Of a stretch of 64,000 nucleotides of DNA, positions 32,572-41,837 are shown in pieces; the stretch's first letter is position 1, and each line of letters begins with the position of its first letter. The stretch is from positions 186,001 to 250,000 of the forward strand of contig NZ_FTOI01000002.1 in the NCBI RefSeq assembly GCF_900156725.1, in the 5' to 3' direction. The position numbers were made by a program, and so were the translations under genes. Below the pieces are notes generated by a model that made no database searches, had not been told where the DNA came from, and worked only from the letters and a program-made list of their open reading frames with translations. This DNA is from Kaistella chaponensis (GTDB lineage: Bacteria; Bacteroidota; Bacteroidia; Flavobacteriales; Weeksellaceae).

Positions 32572-33528
32572 ATGAGTTGGTATAAAAAGATCTTTAAGAA
32601 AGAAGAAAAAGAAACTTTAGATAAAGGTTTGGAAAAATCGAACCAAGGTTTTTTTGAAAAAATTTCTAAAGCAGTCGTCGGAAAAAGTACAGTTGATGAT
32701 GAGGTTTTAGATGGCTTAGAAGAAGTACTCATTGCTTCAGATGTTGGTGCTTCTACTACGATAAAAATTATTGAAAGAATTGAAAAACGCGTCGCCAAAG
32801 ATAAGTTTGTAGGTACTGATGAATTGAATCAAATTCTGCGCGAGGAGATTTCGGGTTTGTTATTAGAAAATCCACACGCGGCAACAGGGAATATCGACGA
32901 GTCTAAAAAACCTTATGTCATCATGGTTGTTGGCGTAAATGGCGTAGGTAAAACCACCACCATTGGAAAATTAGCGCATCAGTTTAAATCAGAAGGCAGA
33001 AAAGTTCTTTTGGGAGCTGCTGATACTTTTCGAGCGGCTGCAACTGAGCAATTAACGATTTGGAGCGAAAGAGTTGGTGTTCCGATTGTGAAGCAAAATA
33101 TGGGATCAGATCCGGCTTCAGTGGCTTTTGATACGGTTCAAAGTGCTGTTGCAAATCATTCAGATGTGGTGATCATTGATACCGCAGGAAGACTTCATAA
33201 TAAAGTCAATTTGATGAATGAGTTGACGAAGATTAAAAGAGTGATGCAAAAAGTAATTCCAGATGCACCACACGAAATTCTTTTGGTTTTAGATGGTTCC
33301 ACAGGACAAAACGCTTTTGAACAGGCAAAACAATTTACTGCGGCGACCGAAGTTAATGCTTTGGCGGTGACCAAATTAGACGGTACTGCGAAAGGTGGAG
33401 TAGTAATTGGGATTTCTGATCAGTTTCAGATTCCAGTGAAATATATAGGAGTAGGTGAGAAAATGACCGACTTGCAATTGTTTAATGGAACAGAATTTGT
33501 AGATTCTTTTTTTAGAAAGCGAAATTAA
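32572..33528 (+). CDS. ftsY: signal recognition particle receptor FtsY
   Basis: FtsY is the GTPase that receives SRP-ribosome complexes at the inner membrane for co-translational insertion. The 318-residue protein has a short charged N-terminus (WYKKIFKKEEKETLDKGLEK) instead of the long acidic A domain of E. coli, then the N domain. In the G domain lie GVNGVGKTTTIGKLA (P-loop near residue 122), DTFRAAATEQL, DTAGRLHNK and TKLDGTAKGG. The GVGEKMTDLQLFNGTEFVDS end is typical. It stands alone after the ribosomal operon. Confidence 0.97.
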   Translation: MSWYKKIFKKEEKETLDKGLEKSNQGFFEKISKAVVGKSTVDDEVLDGLEEVLIASDVGASTTIKIIERIEKRVAKDKFVGTDELNQILREEISGLLLENPHAATGNIDESKKPYVIMVVGVNGVGKTTTIGKLAHQFKSEGRKVLLGAADTFRAAATEQLTIWSERVGVPIVKQNMGSDPASVAFDTVQSAVANHSDVVIIDTAGRLHNKVNLMNELTKIKRVMQKVIPDAPHEILLVLDGSTGQNAFEQAKQFTAATEVNALAVTKLDGTAKGGVVIGISDQFQIPVKYIGVGEKMTDLQLFNGTEFVDSFFRKRN

Positions 33529-33601
33529 ATAGTATTATTTAATTTTTTTTTCTAAATTTATTTAATCATTCAGAAATTATTAACATTAAATTTTTTAAAC
33601 T

Positions 33602-33856
33602 ATGGGAATTTTAACTTGGATCATTTTTGGTCTTATCGCAGGTGCAATCGCTAAAATGATTATGCCAGGAAATCAGAATATGGGATGGCTTTTGACCATC
33701 ATTCTTGGAATTGTAGGAGCCTATGTTGGTGCTTTTATTGGCCAGGTTTTAGGTTTGGGAGATGTTACAGGATTTAACTTCGGGAGCATGTTTTTGGCTA
33801 TCGGTGGTGCGCTTTTAGTGCTATGGATTTATGGAATGGTAACCAAGAAAGGTTAA
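33602..33856 (+). CDS. GlsB/YeaQ/YmgE-family stress membrane protein
   Basis: This is an 84-residue inner-membrane protein with three hydrophobic segments and the family's glycine-rich pattern: LTWIIFGLIAGAIAKMIMPG, then LLTIILGIVGAYVGAFIGQ and FLAIGGALLVLWIYGMV. The family is tied to general stress or transglycosylase-associated (Tag1) names, but its activity has not been shown. It stands alone between ftsY and the convergent sppA and has its own terminator. Confidence 0.92.
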   Translation: MGILTWIIFGLIAGAIAKMIMPGNQNMGWLLTIILGIVGAYVGAFIGQVLGLGDVTGFNFGSMFLAIGGALLVLWIYGMVTKKG

Positions 33857-33870
33857 TTAGTATTTAGTAA

Positions 33871-33908
33871 AAAAAATCCCGATTTGAAAATTCAAATCGG
33901 GATTTTTT
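33871..33908. terminator. bidirectional terminator between the GlsB-like gene and sppA
   Basis: The arms aaaaaatcccgatttgaa and ttcaaatcgggatttttt are perfectly complementary over 18 bases, with a two-base gap, between convergent genes. Confidence 0.9.
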
Positions 33909-33914
33909 GTGATC

Positions 33915-35672
33915 TTAATCGAATTTGATGTGGTACGGCATTTCCATCATCACACTGCTTTGTAATTTTGGATTGGTAATCTGTTCGAAAATCTTATAAT
34001 TATCGAGGCCGATTTTATTTTTTATAATTCTTGCCGAGATTTCGTCTTCGCTCATGTCTTTAAATAACTGTTCGAATTTGCTTATTTTTTTCGGATAATT
34101 GGTAACACTGTACGTTTTTAAATTGGCTTTTTGTGCAGCAAAAGTAAGCGCGTCATTAATAGTACCCAATTCATCTACCAAACCAATTTCTTTTGCTCTT
34201 GTACCACTCCATACTCTTCCTCCACCGACTTCATCAATTTGGGCAAATGATTTTTTCCGGTTCACGGTTACAAAATGTACAAATCTTTTATAAGTTTGTT
34301 CCACGCTTTTGGTCATCATGGAAACGCCACCTGGAGTGATTCCGTTGATAGGAGAGTACATATTAGAATTGGCATTGGTATTAACTGCATAAGAATTTAA
34401 ACCATTTTTATCTGCAATTTCTTTAAAATAAGGAATCATCCCGAATACACCGATGGAACCGGTTAAAGTGTTTGGCTCAGAATAAATTTTATCTGCAGCC
34501 ATTGCAATGTAATAGCCGCCGGAAGCTGCGTAATCGCCAAATGATACAATGAGCGGTTTTTTCTTTTTCAGTTGTTGAAGTTCAAAAAGAATTTCATCAG
34601 AGGCATTGGCGCTCCCTCCTGGGGAATTAATTCGAAGAACAACTGCTTTTATTTTTTCGTTTTCTGCAATTTTTTTAATTTCTTTGATAAAATTTTCGGA
34701 GTAAATATTATCATAACCTTCACCGTTATAAATAGCACCCGAAGCGTATAGAATTGCAACTTGATTATCTTCGGTTTTGTTTTTCTCTTCTAAACTTGAA
34801 ATATAAGTATTAAAAGATATTTTATTTAATTTGTCTTTTTCATTCAATTTTAATTGAGATCGTAATAAATCATCATATTCAGATTTCTGTATAAGTTTGT
34901 CGGCTAACTTATATTTAATACTTAAGTCAGGAATTATTCCGTAAAGGCTATCTACCACTGTCCGAAACTGTGCGGTATCCATTTTTCTGGCGGTTGCCAT
35001 TTTTGTGGCGTTGGTGGTCCAAATGTCTTTTAATAAAGTAGAAAGCTGTTCTCTGTTTTCAGGCGACATGTCTTCTCTCATAAATGGTTCTACGGCAGAT
35101 TTGTACTTGCCATGGCGAATAATTTCTATACCGATCCCATATTTTTCAGCAAATTTTTTCATGTACAAAACTTCTGTACTGAGTCCTTTCAAATCAATTC
35201 CACCCGAAGGATTCAGAAAATATTGGTCAGCCACAGATCCCAAGTAATACGCGGATTGGGAAACCACATTACCATATGCGTACACGAATTTGCCACTCTT
35301 TTTAAAGTCTTGCAGTGCAGTGCGAATATCATCAAGCTGGGTCATTCCGGCTTTTATTCCGTCGGTTTCTATACTGATGCCCTTAATTTTTTCATCGGTC
35401 TTCGCATTTTTAATTGCTTCGAGAATATCAAAAACCATAATGTTTTTTTCCTTTTCATTCAGCGAAAATAATTGGGGGTTATCTTCGTTAGGACTGTCTA
35501 TAATTTGCGTTTTGAAATCTAATATTAAAACGGAATTGGTTTTTATATGGGGTTTTGAATCTGAGCTAAAAGTACTTGCTGCAATTATTACCACCAAAAA
35601 TAGGAGAAAAACTGCGCCAACAATCATAATTGCGACTATATTTGCCAAGACATTCTTAAAAAAACTTTTCAT
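33915..35672 (-). CDS. sppA: signal peptide peptidase SppA (67K type)
   Basis: SppA degrades cleaved signal peptides at the periplasmic face of the inner membrane. The 585-residue long form has a single N-terminal membrane helix (VLANIVAIMIVGAVFLLFLV) and two tandem ClpP-like domains. The general-base lysine is in HGKYKSAVEPFMREDMSP of the first repeat, and the nucleophile serine is in FGDYAASGGYYIAMAADKIY of the second, followed by LTGSIGVFGMIPYF. Both catalytic residues are therefore present. It is divergent from folK, with 22 bases between the starts. Confidence 0.96.
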   Translation of the reverse strand: MKSFFKNVLANIVAIMIVGAVFLLFLVVIIAASTFSSDSKPHIKTNSVLILDFKTQIIDSPNEDNPQLFSLNEKEKNIMVFDILEAIKNAKTDEKIKGISIETDGIKAGMTQLDDIRTALQDFKKSGKFVYAYGNVVSQSAYYLGSVADQYFLNPSGGIDLKGLSTEVLYMKKFAEKYGIGIEIIRHGKYKSAVEPFMREDMSPENREQLSTLLKDIWTTNATKMATARKMDTAQFRTVVDSLYGIIPDLSIKYKLADKLIQKSEYDDLLRSQLKLNEKDKLNKISFNTYISSLEEKNKTEDNQVAILYASGAIYNGEGYDNIYSENFIKEIKKIAENEKIKAVVLRINSPGGSANASDEILFELQQLKKKKPLIVSFGDYAASGGYYIAMAADKIYSEPNTLTGSIGVFGMIPYFKEIADKNGLNSYAVNTNANSNMYSPINGITPGGVSMMTKSVEQTYKRFVHFVTVNRKKSFAQIDEVGGGRVWSGTRAKEIGLVDELGTINDALTFAAQKANLKTYSVTNYPKKISKFEQLFKDMSEDEISARIIKNKIGLDNYKIFEQITNPKLQSSVMMEMPYHIKFD

Positions 35673-35694
35673 AATTTTTTAAATATTTTCTAAT

Positions 35695-36117
35695 ATGTCG
35701 CAATATGAGGTCACTTTGTTACTCGGAAGCAATCTCGGGGATACAAAAAAAAATATCGAAACTGCATTGCATTATATCGAAAAAGAATTTGGTCCTATAT
35801 TAAGGAGAAGTGATATTTTATTAACTAAACCCGTAGAGTTTGCTAGTAATAATATTTTTTGTAATATTGTAGTATTGATAAAAACACAATTTTCTCCTAT
35901 TAAACTGTTGAATTTCATAAAAAAAATTGAGTTCGATATGGGGAGGATAGAAGATTCATCTGTTACAAATGCTTATTTAGACAGGATTATCGATATTGAT
36001 ATTGTTCTATATGGAGACCTTAAGTTTGACTGCAAAACTTTAAATATTCCTCATAAAAAACACTTGTACGAACGTGAGTTTTCGCGAAATTTATTAATGA
36101 GTATAAAAAGACATTAA
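35695..36117 (+). CDS. folK: 6-hydroxymethyl-7,8-dihydropterin pyrophosphokinase
   Basis: FolK moves pyrophosphate from ATP to 6-hydroxymethyl-dihydropterin in folate synthesis and so links to folA at 22066. The 140-residue protein starts with VTLLLGSNLGDTKKNIETAL, has LTKPVEFASNNIFCNIVVLI, FIKKIEFDMGR and the DRIIDIDIVLYG signature with the metal aspartates, then IPHKKHLYEREF. The usual proline-rich PR(P/A)xDxD form is altered to YLDRIIDIDI. It is followed after 11 bases by an outer-membrane protein gene on the same strand. Confidence 0.93.
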   Translation: MSQYEVTLLLGSNLGDTKKNIETALHYIEKEFGPILRRSDILLTKPVEFASNNIFCNIVVLIKTQFSPIKLLNFIKKIEFDMGRIEDSSVTNAYLDRIIDIDIVLYGDLKFDCKTLNIPHKKHLYEREFSRNLLMSIKRH

Positions 36118-36128
36118 AAACAACAAAT

Positions 36129-37232
36129 ATGAAATTAGGTTTATTTTTAGCAATAACCTTGCCTATTGCTTTCTATGCGCAAGATCGCTCAGGAGTTGCC
36201 ACTAAGAATGAGTATCCCAATGCATACTCAAATGGTTCGGCGAAGGTAAGCTCTTTTACGAATTCATCCAGATTGTTCAAAGATTGGTCAATATCAGTAG
36301 GAGGTGGAGCTGCTGTTTTTCAAAATGCAGATTTATCATCTTTTTACGATGGCAAAGTTAATCTTGGCTGGAACGGATATGTGAGTATCGATAAACAAAT
36401 CTCTCATACTTTCGGAATAAGTGTACTTTACCAAATGGGTATGCTTAACCAAAAGGGTCTTTTACCAGGAGCAGGTGGCGTTGCAGCAGGTGTCGCAACT
36501 GCATGGACAAAATATCAACAAGTTTCTATTTTGGGAGACATTAATTTTTCAAATTTACTTCGTCGCGTAGACAACCATTCTCCTTATAGATGGGCTCTAC
36601 ACGGTTATGGAGGAGTTGGTTTGCAAGGTTACAACACTTTGTTGTTAGATAATGACATGTCTAGATACAGTACAGTTCCAAAAAGAATTCCTATCGAAAT
36701 TGATCAAAAATTAGGTTTTGATACGTTCTTTTACCAAATTGGAATGGGAGTGAAATATAATGCATCAAAATTAATTGATATCGAAGCGCGAGCGATGTAT
36801 ATTATTACTGGAGATGATTCGTTTGATGGCGGTGGAAATGGCAAAAATGCAATTCCTCGTTATAACGCAATTACAACAGGAAATTCTGACAATTTTGTTA
36901 CGGTAAATTTAGGCTTGTCAATCAAGTTAGGGAAACATGATACACATCTGTCATGGTACGATCCATTGCAAGATATTCACAACCGCATCAATGTTTTGCA
37001 AAATTCACCTGATGAATTCATAGTTTGCGAAAAAGGTGATAAAGATAATGATGGCGTTTGCGACGATTGGGATCGACAATTAGATACTCCTGCAGGTGCG
37101 AGAGTTGATGGTGCAGGTGTAGCTTTGGATATGGATTTAGATGGAGTAATCGATCTTTATGACAAGTGCGTAACAGTTGCGGGTCCTGTAGAAAACAATG
37201 GATGCCCGATGAGTAGTCCGTCAAACAAATAA
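36129..37232 (+). CDS. outer-membrane beta-barrel protein with TSP3 repeats, lacking the OmpA domain
   Basis: This 367-residue protein is exported by a signal peptide (MKLGLFLAITLPIAFYAQ). Residues 30-285 form a predicted beta barrel (LFKDWSISVGGGAAVFQNAD, RRVDNHSPYRWALHGYGGVG, KHDTHLSWYDPLQDIHNRIN). Two thrombospondin type 3 calcium motifs follow (GDKDNDGVCDDWDRQLDTPA and LDMDLDGVIDLYDKC). It then stops at SSPSNK, where the next gene, a close paralogue, continues into a full OmpA peptidoglycan-binding domain. The pair probably arose by tandem duplication with loss of the last 110 residues in this copy, so it should not bind peptidoglycan. Confidence 0.9.
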   Translation: MKLGLFLAITLPIAFYAQDRSGVATKNEYPNAYSNGSAKVSSFTNSSRLFKDWSISVGGGAAVFQNADLSSFYDGKVNLGWNGYVSIDKQISHTFGISVLYQMGMLNQKGLLPGAGGVAAGVATAWTKYQQVSILGDINFSNLLRRVDNHSPYRWALHGYGGVGLQGYNTLLLDNDMSRYSTVPKRIPIEIDQKLGFDTFFYQIGMGVKYNASKLIDIEARAMYIITGDDSFDGGGNGKNAIPRYNAITTGNSDNFVTVNLGLSIKLGKHDTHLSWYDPLQDIHNRINVLQNSPDEFIVCEKGDKDNDGVCDDWDRQLDTPAGARVDGAGVALDMDLDGVIDLYDKCVTVAGPVENNGCPMSSPSNK

Positions 37233-37371
37233 TAACAGCGATCCTATTTTTTTAGTGGGTTTATTAACTGATAAATTCCGGGCCTGAATTAGTCAATGAG
37301 ATTTTGCAATTCAGGTTATTATTCGCAAACATTTATAACTAATAATTACATTACAAATTAAAATACACATT

Positions 37372-38817
37372 ATGAAACTAAATTTAGCAATCGTGGCCTT
37401 AGCTGTAGCTTTACCTACTGCTATCTTCGCGCAAGATTCGACAGCAGTTTCTACCGGAGGATATCCTAACGCATTCTCTTCAGGATCTGCAAATGTCTCA
37501 CCGTTCACACAATCATCCAAGAGATTCAACGATTGGGCGATATCTGCAGGTGCAGGAGTACCATTGATGCAGTCATCCGATCTAACTTCAATAAAAGGTT
37601 TTGGGGCAGGTAAAAACTTGTACGGATGGTCTGCTTATGTTAGTATTGATAAAGCAATCACTCATGCTTTTGGTTTAAAATTGCAGTATGATAAAGGAGA
37701 AACAAGACAAGGATTTGTAAATACCAATGATAAAGTAGCTTCACCAACTGGAGCGGGCGCTAGAACTCAATATGATGCTATTTCTGTTTTGGGAGACATC
37801 GATTTTTCTAACCTTCTTCGAAGAGTAGATAATCACTCACCATTCAGATGGGCTCTACACGGTTATGCAGGAGTCGGAACTTTAGCGTACAGAGCATACA
37901 GACAAGATGCAGGTGCCGCTTACAATCAAAATTTGATTACAGAGGTGAAACCTTTTATTTTAGGAAGTTTCTTCGGTCAAGCTGGAGCTGGTATTAAATA
38001 CCGCGCAACAAAATCAGTAGATTTAGAGGCGAGAGGAATGTATATCATATCTGGTGATGATAATTTTGATGGAGCAGGTGGAACATCTTACAACGGAAAA
38101 GTAAATGACAATCCTTCAGATAACATCATTAATCTAAGTTTAGGGGCAACTTTAAATTTAGGAAAACATGAATCACACCTTTTCTGGCACGATCCATTGC
38201 AAGAAATCTACTACAAATTAGATGTATTGGCGGATAAAAACCAAGATGTTGAAGTTTGTAAAAAAGGAGATGCAGATAATGACGGAGTTTGTGACGATTG
38301 GGACAGACAATTGGATACTCCTGCAGGTGCAAGAGTTGATGGTGCAGGTGTAGCTTTAGACACAGATCTAGATGGAGTTATTGATCTTTACGACAAATGT
38401 GTTACTGTTCCTGGTCCTGTAGAAAATAATGGTTGTCCTAAAAACGAAACCTCTGTTATTACCGACAATACAAGAACAATGGAAGGAATCGAATTCGATC
38501 TGAATTCTGACAAAATTCTTCCATCAAACACCCCAATTTTGAACAATGCAGTGAGTTATATTAACTCTTCTACTGGTTCATATAATGTAATTGGTGCTAC
38601 AGATACAAGAGCTTCTGATGTTTACAATCAGAAATTATCTGAAAGAAGAGCAAATAGTGTTAAAAATTATTTGACCAAAAACGGAGTAGAAGCAGGTAAA
38701 TTAAACGCAATTGGTAAAGGTGAAAAAGACCTTAAATATCCAGAATGTGAACCAGCTGACAAATGTCCAGAATGGAAAAACAGAGCAAACAGAAGAGTTT
38801 ACTTTGAAGCAAAATAA
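37372..38817 (+). CDS. OmpA family protein with beta barrel, TSP3 repeats and OmpA domain
   Basis: This 481-residue outer-membrane protein starts with a signal peptide (MKLNLAIVALAVALPTAIFAQ). It has the same barrel plan as its upstream paralogue (RRVDNHSPFRWALHGYAGVG), calcium-binding TSP3 motifs (GDADNDGVCDDWDRQLDTPA, LDTDLDGVIDLYDKC), and from about residue 370 an OmpA domain. This last has IEFDLNSDKILPSNTPILNN, ATDTRASDVYNQKLSERRAN and the NRRVYFEAK end; the aspartate and arginine that hold diaminopimelate are present. It should anchor the outer membrane to peptidoglycan and may be very abundant. Confidence 0.96.
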   Translation: MKLNLAIVALAVALPTAIFAQDSTAVSTGGYPNAFSSGSANVSPFTQSSKRFNDWAISAGAGVPLMQSSDLTSIKGFGAGKNLYGWSAYVSIDKAITHAFGLKLQYDKGETRQGFVNTNDKVASPTGAGARTQYDAISVLGDIDFSNLLRRVDNHSPFRWALHGYAGVGTLAYRAYRQDAGAAYNQNLITEVKPFILGSFFGQAGAGIKYRATKSVDLEARGMYIISGDDNFDGAGGTSYNGKVNDNPSDNIINLSLGATLNLGKHESHLFWHDPLQEIYYKLDVLADKNQDVEVCKKGDADNDGVCDDWDRQLDTPAGARVDGAGVALDTDLDGVIDLYDKCVTVPGPVENNGCPKNETSVITDNTRTMEGIEFDLNSDKILPSNTPILNNAVSYINSSTGSYNVIGATDTRASDVYNQKLSERRANSVKNYLTKNGVEAGKLNAIGKGEKDLKYPECEPADKCPEWKNRANRRVYFEAK

Positions 38818-38836
38818 TTGATAAAAATTATATAAT

Positions 38837-38865
38837 AAAAGTCACGCATTGCGTGGCTTTTTTTG
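38837..38865 (+). terminator. terminator after the OmpA gene
   Basis: Stem aaaagtcacgc at 38837-38847 pairs with gcgtggctttt at 38851-38861 with one G-T pair, then a T run. Confidence 0.8.
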
Positions 38866-38897
38866 TTTTCTGAAATTTCTTTACCTATTTTTACTCC

Positions 38898-40799
38898 ATG
38901 ATTTATCCACAGGATTTTCACCAACTCAAATTTCAAACCCTTAAACATTTTTGGGGATACGAAACATTTCGGGATTCACAGGAAGAAATTATCAATTCCC
39001 TTATTGATGGCAAAGATACATTGGCGCTTCTTCCAACTGGTGGTGGAAAATCGTTGTGCTACCAATTACCTGCTCTTATTTTAGAAGGAACTTGTCTCGT
39101 TATTTCGCCACTTTTAGCCTTGATGAAAGATCAAGTCTATCAACTCAAAAATAGCGGAATCGAAGCCGAATATTTATCTTCTGAACTCGATGACTTTGAT
39201 GCAGAAATCATTTTTAACCGGTGTAAAAATGGATTAACAAAATTATTGTACGTTTCCCCAGAACGCCTTACAAACAGGACTTTTTTGCAAAATCTCGAAG
39301 AAATTCAAATCTCTTTTTTAGCAGTTGATGAAGCGCACTGTATTTCAGAATGGGGACAAGATTTTCGCCCGAGTTATCAGAATATTAAGCAATTTCGGGA
39401 GAATCTAAAAAATATTTCTGTGTTGGCTCTTACTGCAACGGCAACAGCAAAAGTTTTGGCCGAAATTCAGCAGAAATTAAGTTTAAAAAATGCCAATATA
39501 TTTCAGCGCAGTTTTCGTCGAACGAATATCAAAATGATCGCAGACAAAATTGCTGATAAATACGAAATGGTTTTAAATATTATGAAATACAATAATTCTT
39601 CCGGAATTATTTATGTCAGAAGCCGCAAAGAAACAGAAGAACTGACGAAATTTCTGCAAAGAAACCAAATCCAAAACGTTGATTTTTTTCATGCAGGTTT
39701 ACCTTTAAAAGAAAAAAATGCCAAACAAAAATTATGGATTCAAAGTCCTAATCATGTTTTGATTTCTACCAATGCTTTTGGGATGGGAATCGATAAAGAT
39801 CAGGTTCGTTTTGTAATTCACTTTTCGCCCGCACAGTCGATTGAGAATTATTACCAGGAAATTGGTAGAGCAGGTAGAGATGGTTTAGAGTCTTATGCTT
39901 ATTTGCTGTGGAATGAGCAGGAATTAACCAATTTTGATCAAATTCTAAGAAATCAAATTCCCTCGAAAGCAGAGTTTTTAAAGATTGTATCTTATCTATA
40001 TTCCACGTTTCAAATTGCAGAAAATGATCTGCCCGAAAATATTTTTCAACTTCATATTCAAAGGATTCAAAATTTCACGAAAACTTCTTTGGCTAAAATT
40101 AGAAATGTATTGAATTTTCTCCATAATCAGGAATTTATATTTTTTAACAGCAACCAATCGCTTTCTTCTTTGGAGTTAAAAATGGCTCCAGAGGAACTCG
40201 AGCTGCTTTCCCAAAATGACTCTTATTTTATCGAACTTTTACTTCGTACATTTTCGGGTTTTACGACACACAAAATTATGTTCAGTGAGAAAACGCTGAG
40301 CAATAAAATAAACTCCGATCCGCATTTGATCAAAGAACGCCTCAAGGAACTGCAGCGAAAAGGCTATTTAGAATATATTGATGGCGCGTTATCAAGTATT
40401 AAATTTTTGAAACCTCGTGAAGACCGTCATTTCAATGGTAAATACTGGAATCTTTTTGAGCAGATTCAAAAAAACAAATTGCAGAAATGGGAAGAAATGA
40501 AATTCTTTGTACAAGATTCTGATTTTTGCAAGATGAAATTAATTCTCTCTTATTTTGGGGAGAAAAATGTGAAGAACTGTGGTCAATGTTCAGTCTGTGA
40601 AAAGCAGAAAGAGAGCGTTTTTGGCAGAAACATTTCTGCAGAGATCCTGCAAGTTCTTCAACATAAACCATCTAATGTAGAAGAAATTGCCATTAAACTC
40701 AATTATTACGAAAAAGAAAACATTCTAGAAAATCTTATTTTTCTTTTAGATTCTGGTCAGGTGAAAATGCTGAATTTCCGAACGTATATGATAAGCTGA
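38898..40799 (+). CDS. RecQ-family ATP-dependent DNA helicase
   Basis: This 633-residue 3'-5' superfamily 2 helicase unwinds DNA in recombination and repair. It has FRDSQEEIINSLI (motif 0), LLPTGGGKSLCYQLPAL (Walker A), the DEAH box in FLAVDEAHCISEWGQDFRPSY, ALTATATAKV, then the second domain with STNAFGMGIDKDQVRFVIHF and QEIGRAGRDG. The RQC zinc cysteines are visible in DSDFCKMKLILSYFG and KNCGQCSVCEKQ. It is shorter than many RecQ proteins and shows no clear HRDC domain, which is usual for the second RecQ of Bacteroidetes. fmt follows 89 bases downstream. Confidence 0.94.
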   Translation: MIYPQDFHQLKFQTLKHFWGYETFRDSQEEIINSLIDGKDTLALLPTGGGKSLCYQLPALILEGTCLVISPLLALMKDQVYQLKNSGIEAEYLSSELDDFDAEIIFNRCKNGLTKLLYVSPERLTNRTFLQNLEEIQISFLAVDEAHCISEWGQDFRPSYQNIKQFRENLKNISVLALTATATAKVLAEIQQKLSLKNANIFQRSFRRTNIKMIADKIADKYEMVLNIMKYNNSSGIIYVRSRKETEELTKFLQRNQIQNVDFFHAGLPLKEKNAKQKLWIQSPNHVLISTNAFGMGIDKDQVRFVIHFSPAQSIENYYQEIGRAGRDGLESYAYLLWNEQELTNFDQILRNQIPSKAEFLKIVSYLYSTFQIAENDLPENIFQLHIQRIQNFTKTSLAKIRNVLNFLHNQEFIFFNSNQSLSSLELKMAPEELELLSQNDSYFIELLLRTFSGFTTHKIMFSEKTLSNKINSDPHLIKERLKELQRKGYLEYIDGALSSIKFLKPREDRHFNGKYWNLFEQIQKNKLQKWEEMKFFVQDSDFCKMKLILSYFGEKNVKNCGQCSVCEKQKESVFGRNISAEILQVLQHKPSNVEEIAIKLNYYEKENILENLIFLLDSGQVKMLNFRTYMIS

Positions 40800-40888
40800 T
40801 CGATTTTGAAATCAAACCTTGTTATTTTTGATAACAATTAATTTTTTATTCTCCTTTAAATTTATAATCTCCTTTATTCCTTTTAAAA

Positions 40889-41836
40889 ATGAAACCATTA
40901 AAAATAATATTCTTCGGAACTCCTGAATTTGCAAAATCGTGTTTAGAAGCGATTCATCATTCTTCGCATGAGGTTGTAGGTGTGGTAACTGTTGCAGATA
41001 AAGCAAGTGGTCGCGGACAAAAAATGAATCAATCTGCGGTGAAAGTTTTTGCAGTGGAAAATAATCTCACCCTTTTTCAACCCGAAAAATTACGAAATCC
41101 AGAATTTTTAGAGGAAATTTCCAATTTAGATGCCGATGTTTTTGTGGTTGTCGCTTTTAGAATGATGCCCAAAATTTTATTTGAAAAACCAAGGTTGGGA
41201 ACTTTTAATCTTCACGCTTCCCTGTTACCGGATTATCGTGGAGCTGCACCGATTAATTATGCGATCATTAATGGCGAGAACAAAACTGGCGCTACAACAT
41301 TCTTTATCAATGAAAAAATCGATGAGGGAAATATTTTATTGCAGGAAGAATTAGAAATTTATCCGGATGAAAATGCGGGTGCTCTTCACGACCGTCTCAT
41401 GGCAATGGGTGCGCAACTTATTGTGAAAACATTAGATGGTTTGGCTGCAAACACCATTCAGGAAACACCGCAAACAAATGTTGAACACCCCAAAAATGCT
41501 TTTAAAATATTCAAAGAAGACACGAAAATTAATTGGAATGGCAGCTCCGAAACCGTTCATAATTTTGTTCGCGGTATGTCGCCATATCCATGTGCTTTCA
41601 CCAATTTAAAGATTGGCGAGGATGAAAAATCATTAAAAATATATCGCGGAAAAATTGAAATTGACGCGCATGAAAATACTCCCGGAACTTTAGAAATAGA
41701 TAAACATCGATTTAAAATTTTCACAGAAGATGGTTTCTATCTTCCCGAAGAAGTGCAACTTGAAGGAAAAAAAAGAATGTCGGTGAAGGATTTTTTAAAT
41801 GGTTTTCAGCATTTCGACCATATTTCTATGGCTTGA
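40889..41836 (+). CDS. fmt: methionyl-tRNA formyltransferase
   Basis: Fmt formylates the initiator methionyl-tRNA with 10-formyl-tetrahydrofolate. The 315-residue protein has the N-terminal Rossmann fold (IIFFGTPEFAKSCLEAI), the tRNA loop VTVADKASGRGQKMNQSAVK and the catalytic FNLHASLLPDYRGAAPINYA with N, H and D residues. GATTFFINEKIDEGNILLQ follows. The C-terminal OB-like domain from about residue 205 begins with NWNGSSETVHNFVRGMSPYP. It is complete. Its stop is one base from the stop of the convergent T9SS protein gene, with no hairpin between. Confidence 0.96.
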   Translation: MKPLKIIFFGTPEFAKSCLEAIHHSSHEVVGVVTVADKASGRGQKMNQSAVKVFAVENNLTLFQPEKLRNPEFLEEISNLDADVFVVVAFRMMPKILFEKPRLGTFNLHASLLPDYRGAAPINYAIINGENKTGATTFFINEKIDEGNILLQEELEIYPDENAGALHDRLMAMGAQLIVKTLDGLAANTIQETPQTNVEHPKNAFKIFKEDTKINWNGSSETVHNFVRGMSPYPCAFTNLKIGEDEKSLKIYRGKIEIDAHENTPGTLEIDKHRFKIFTEDGFYLPEEVQLEGKKRMSVKDFLNGFQHFDHISMA

Positions 41837-41837
41837 A

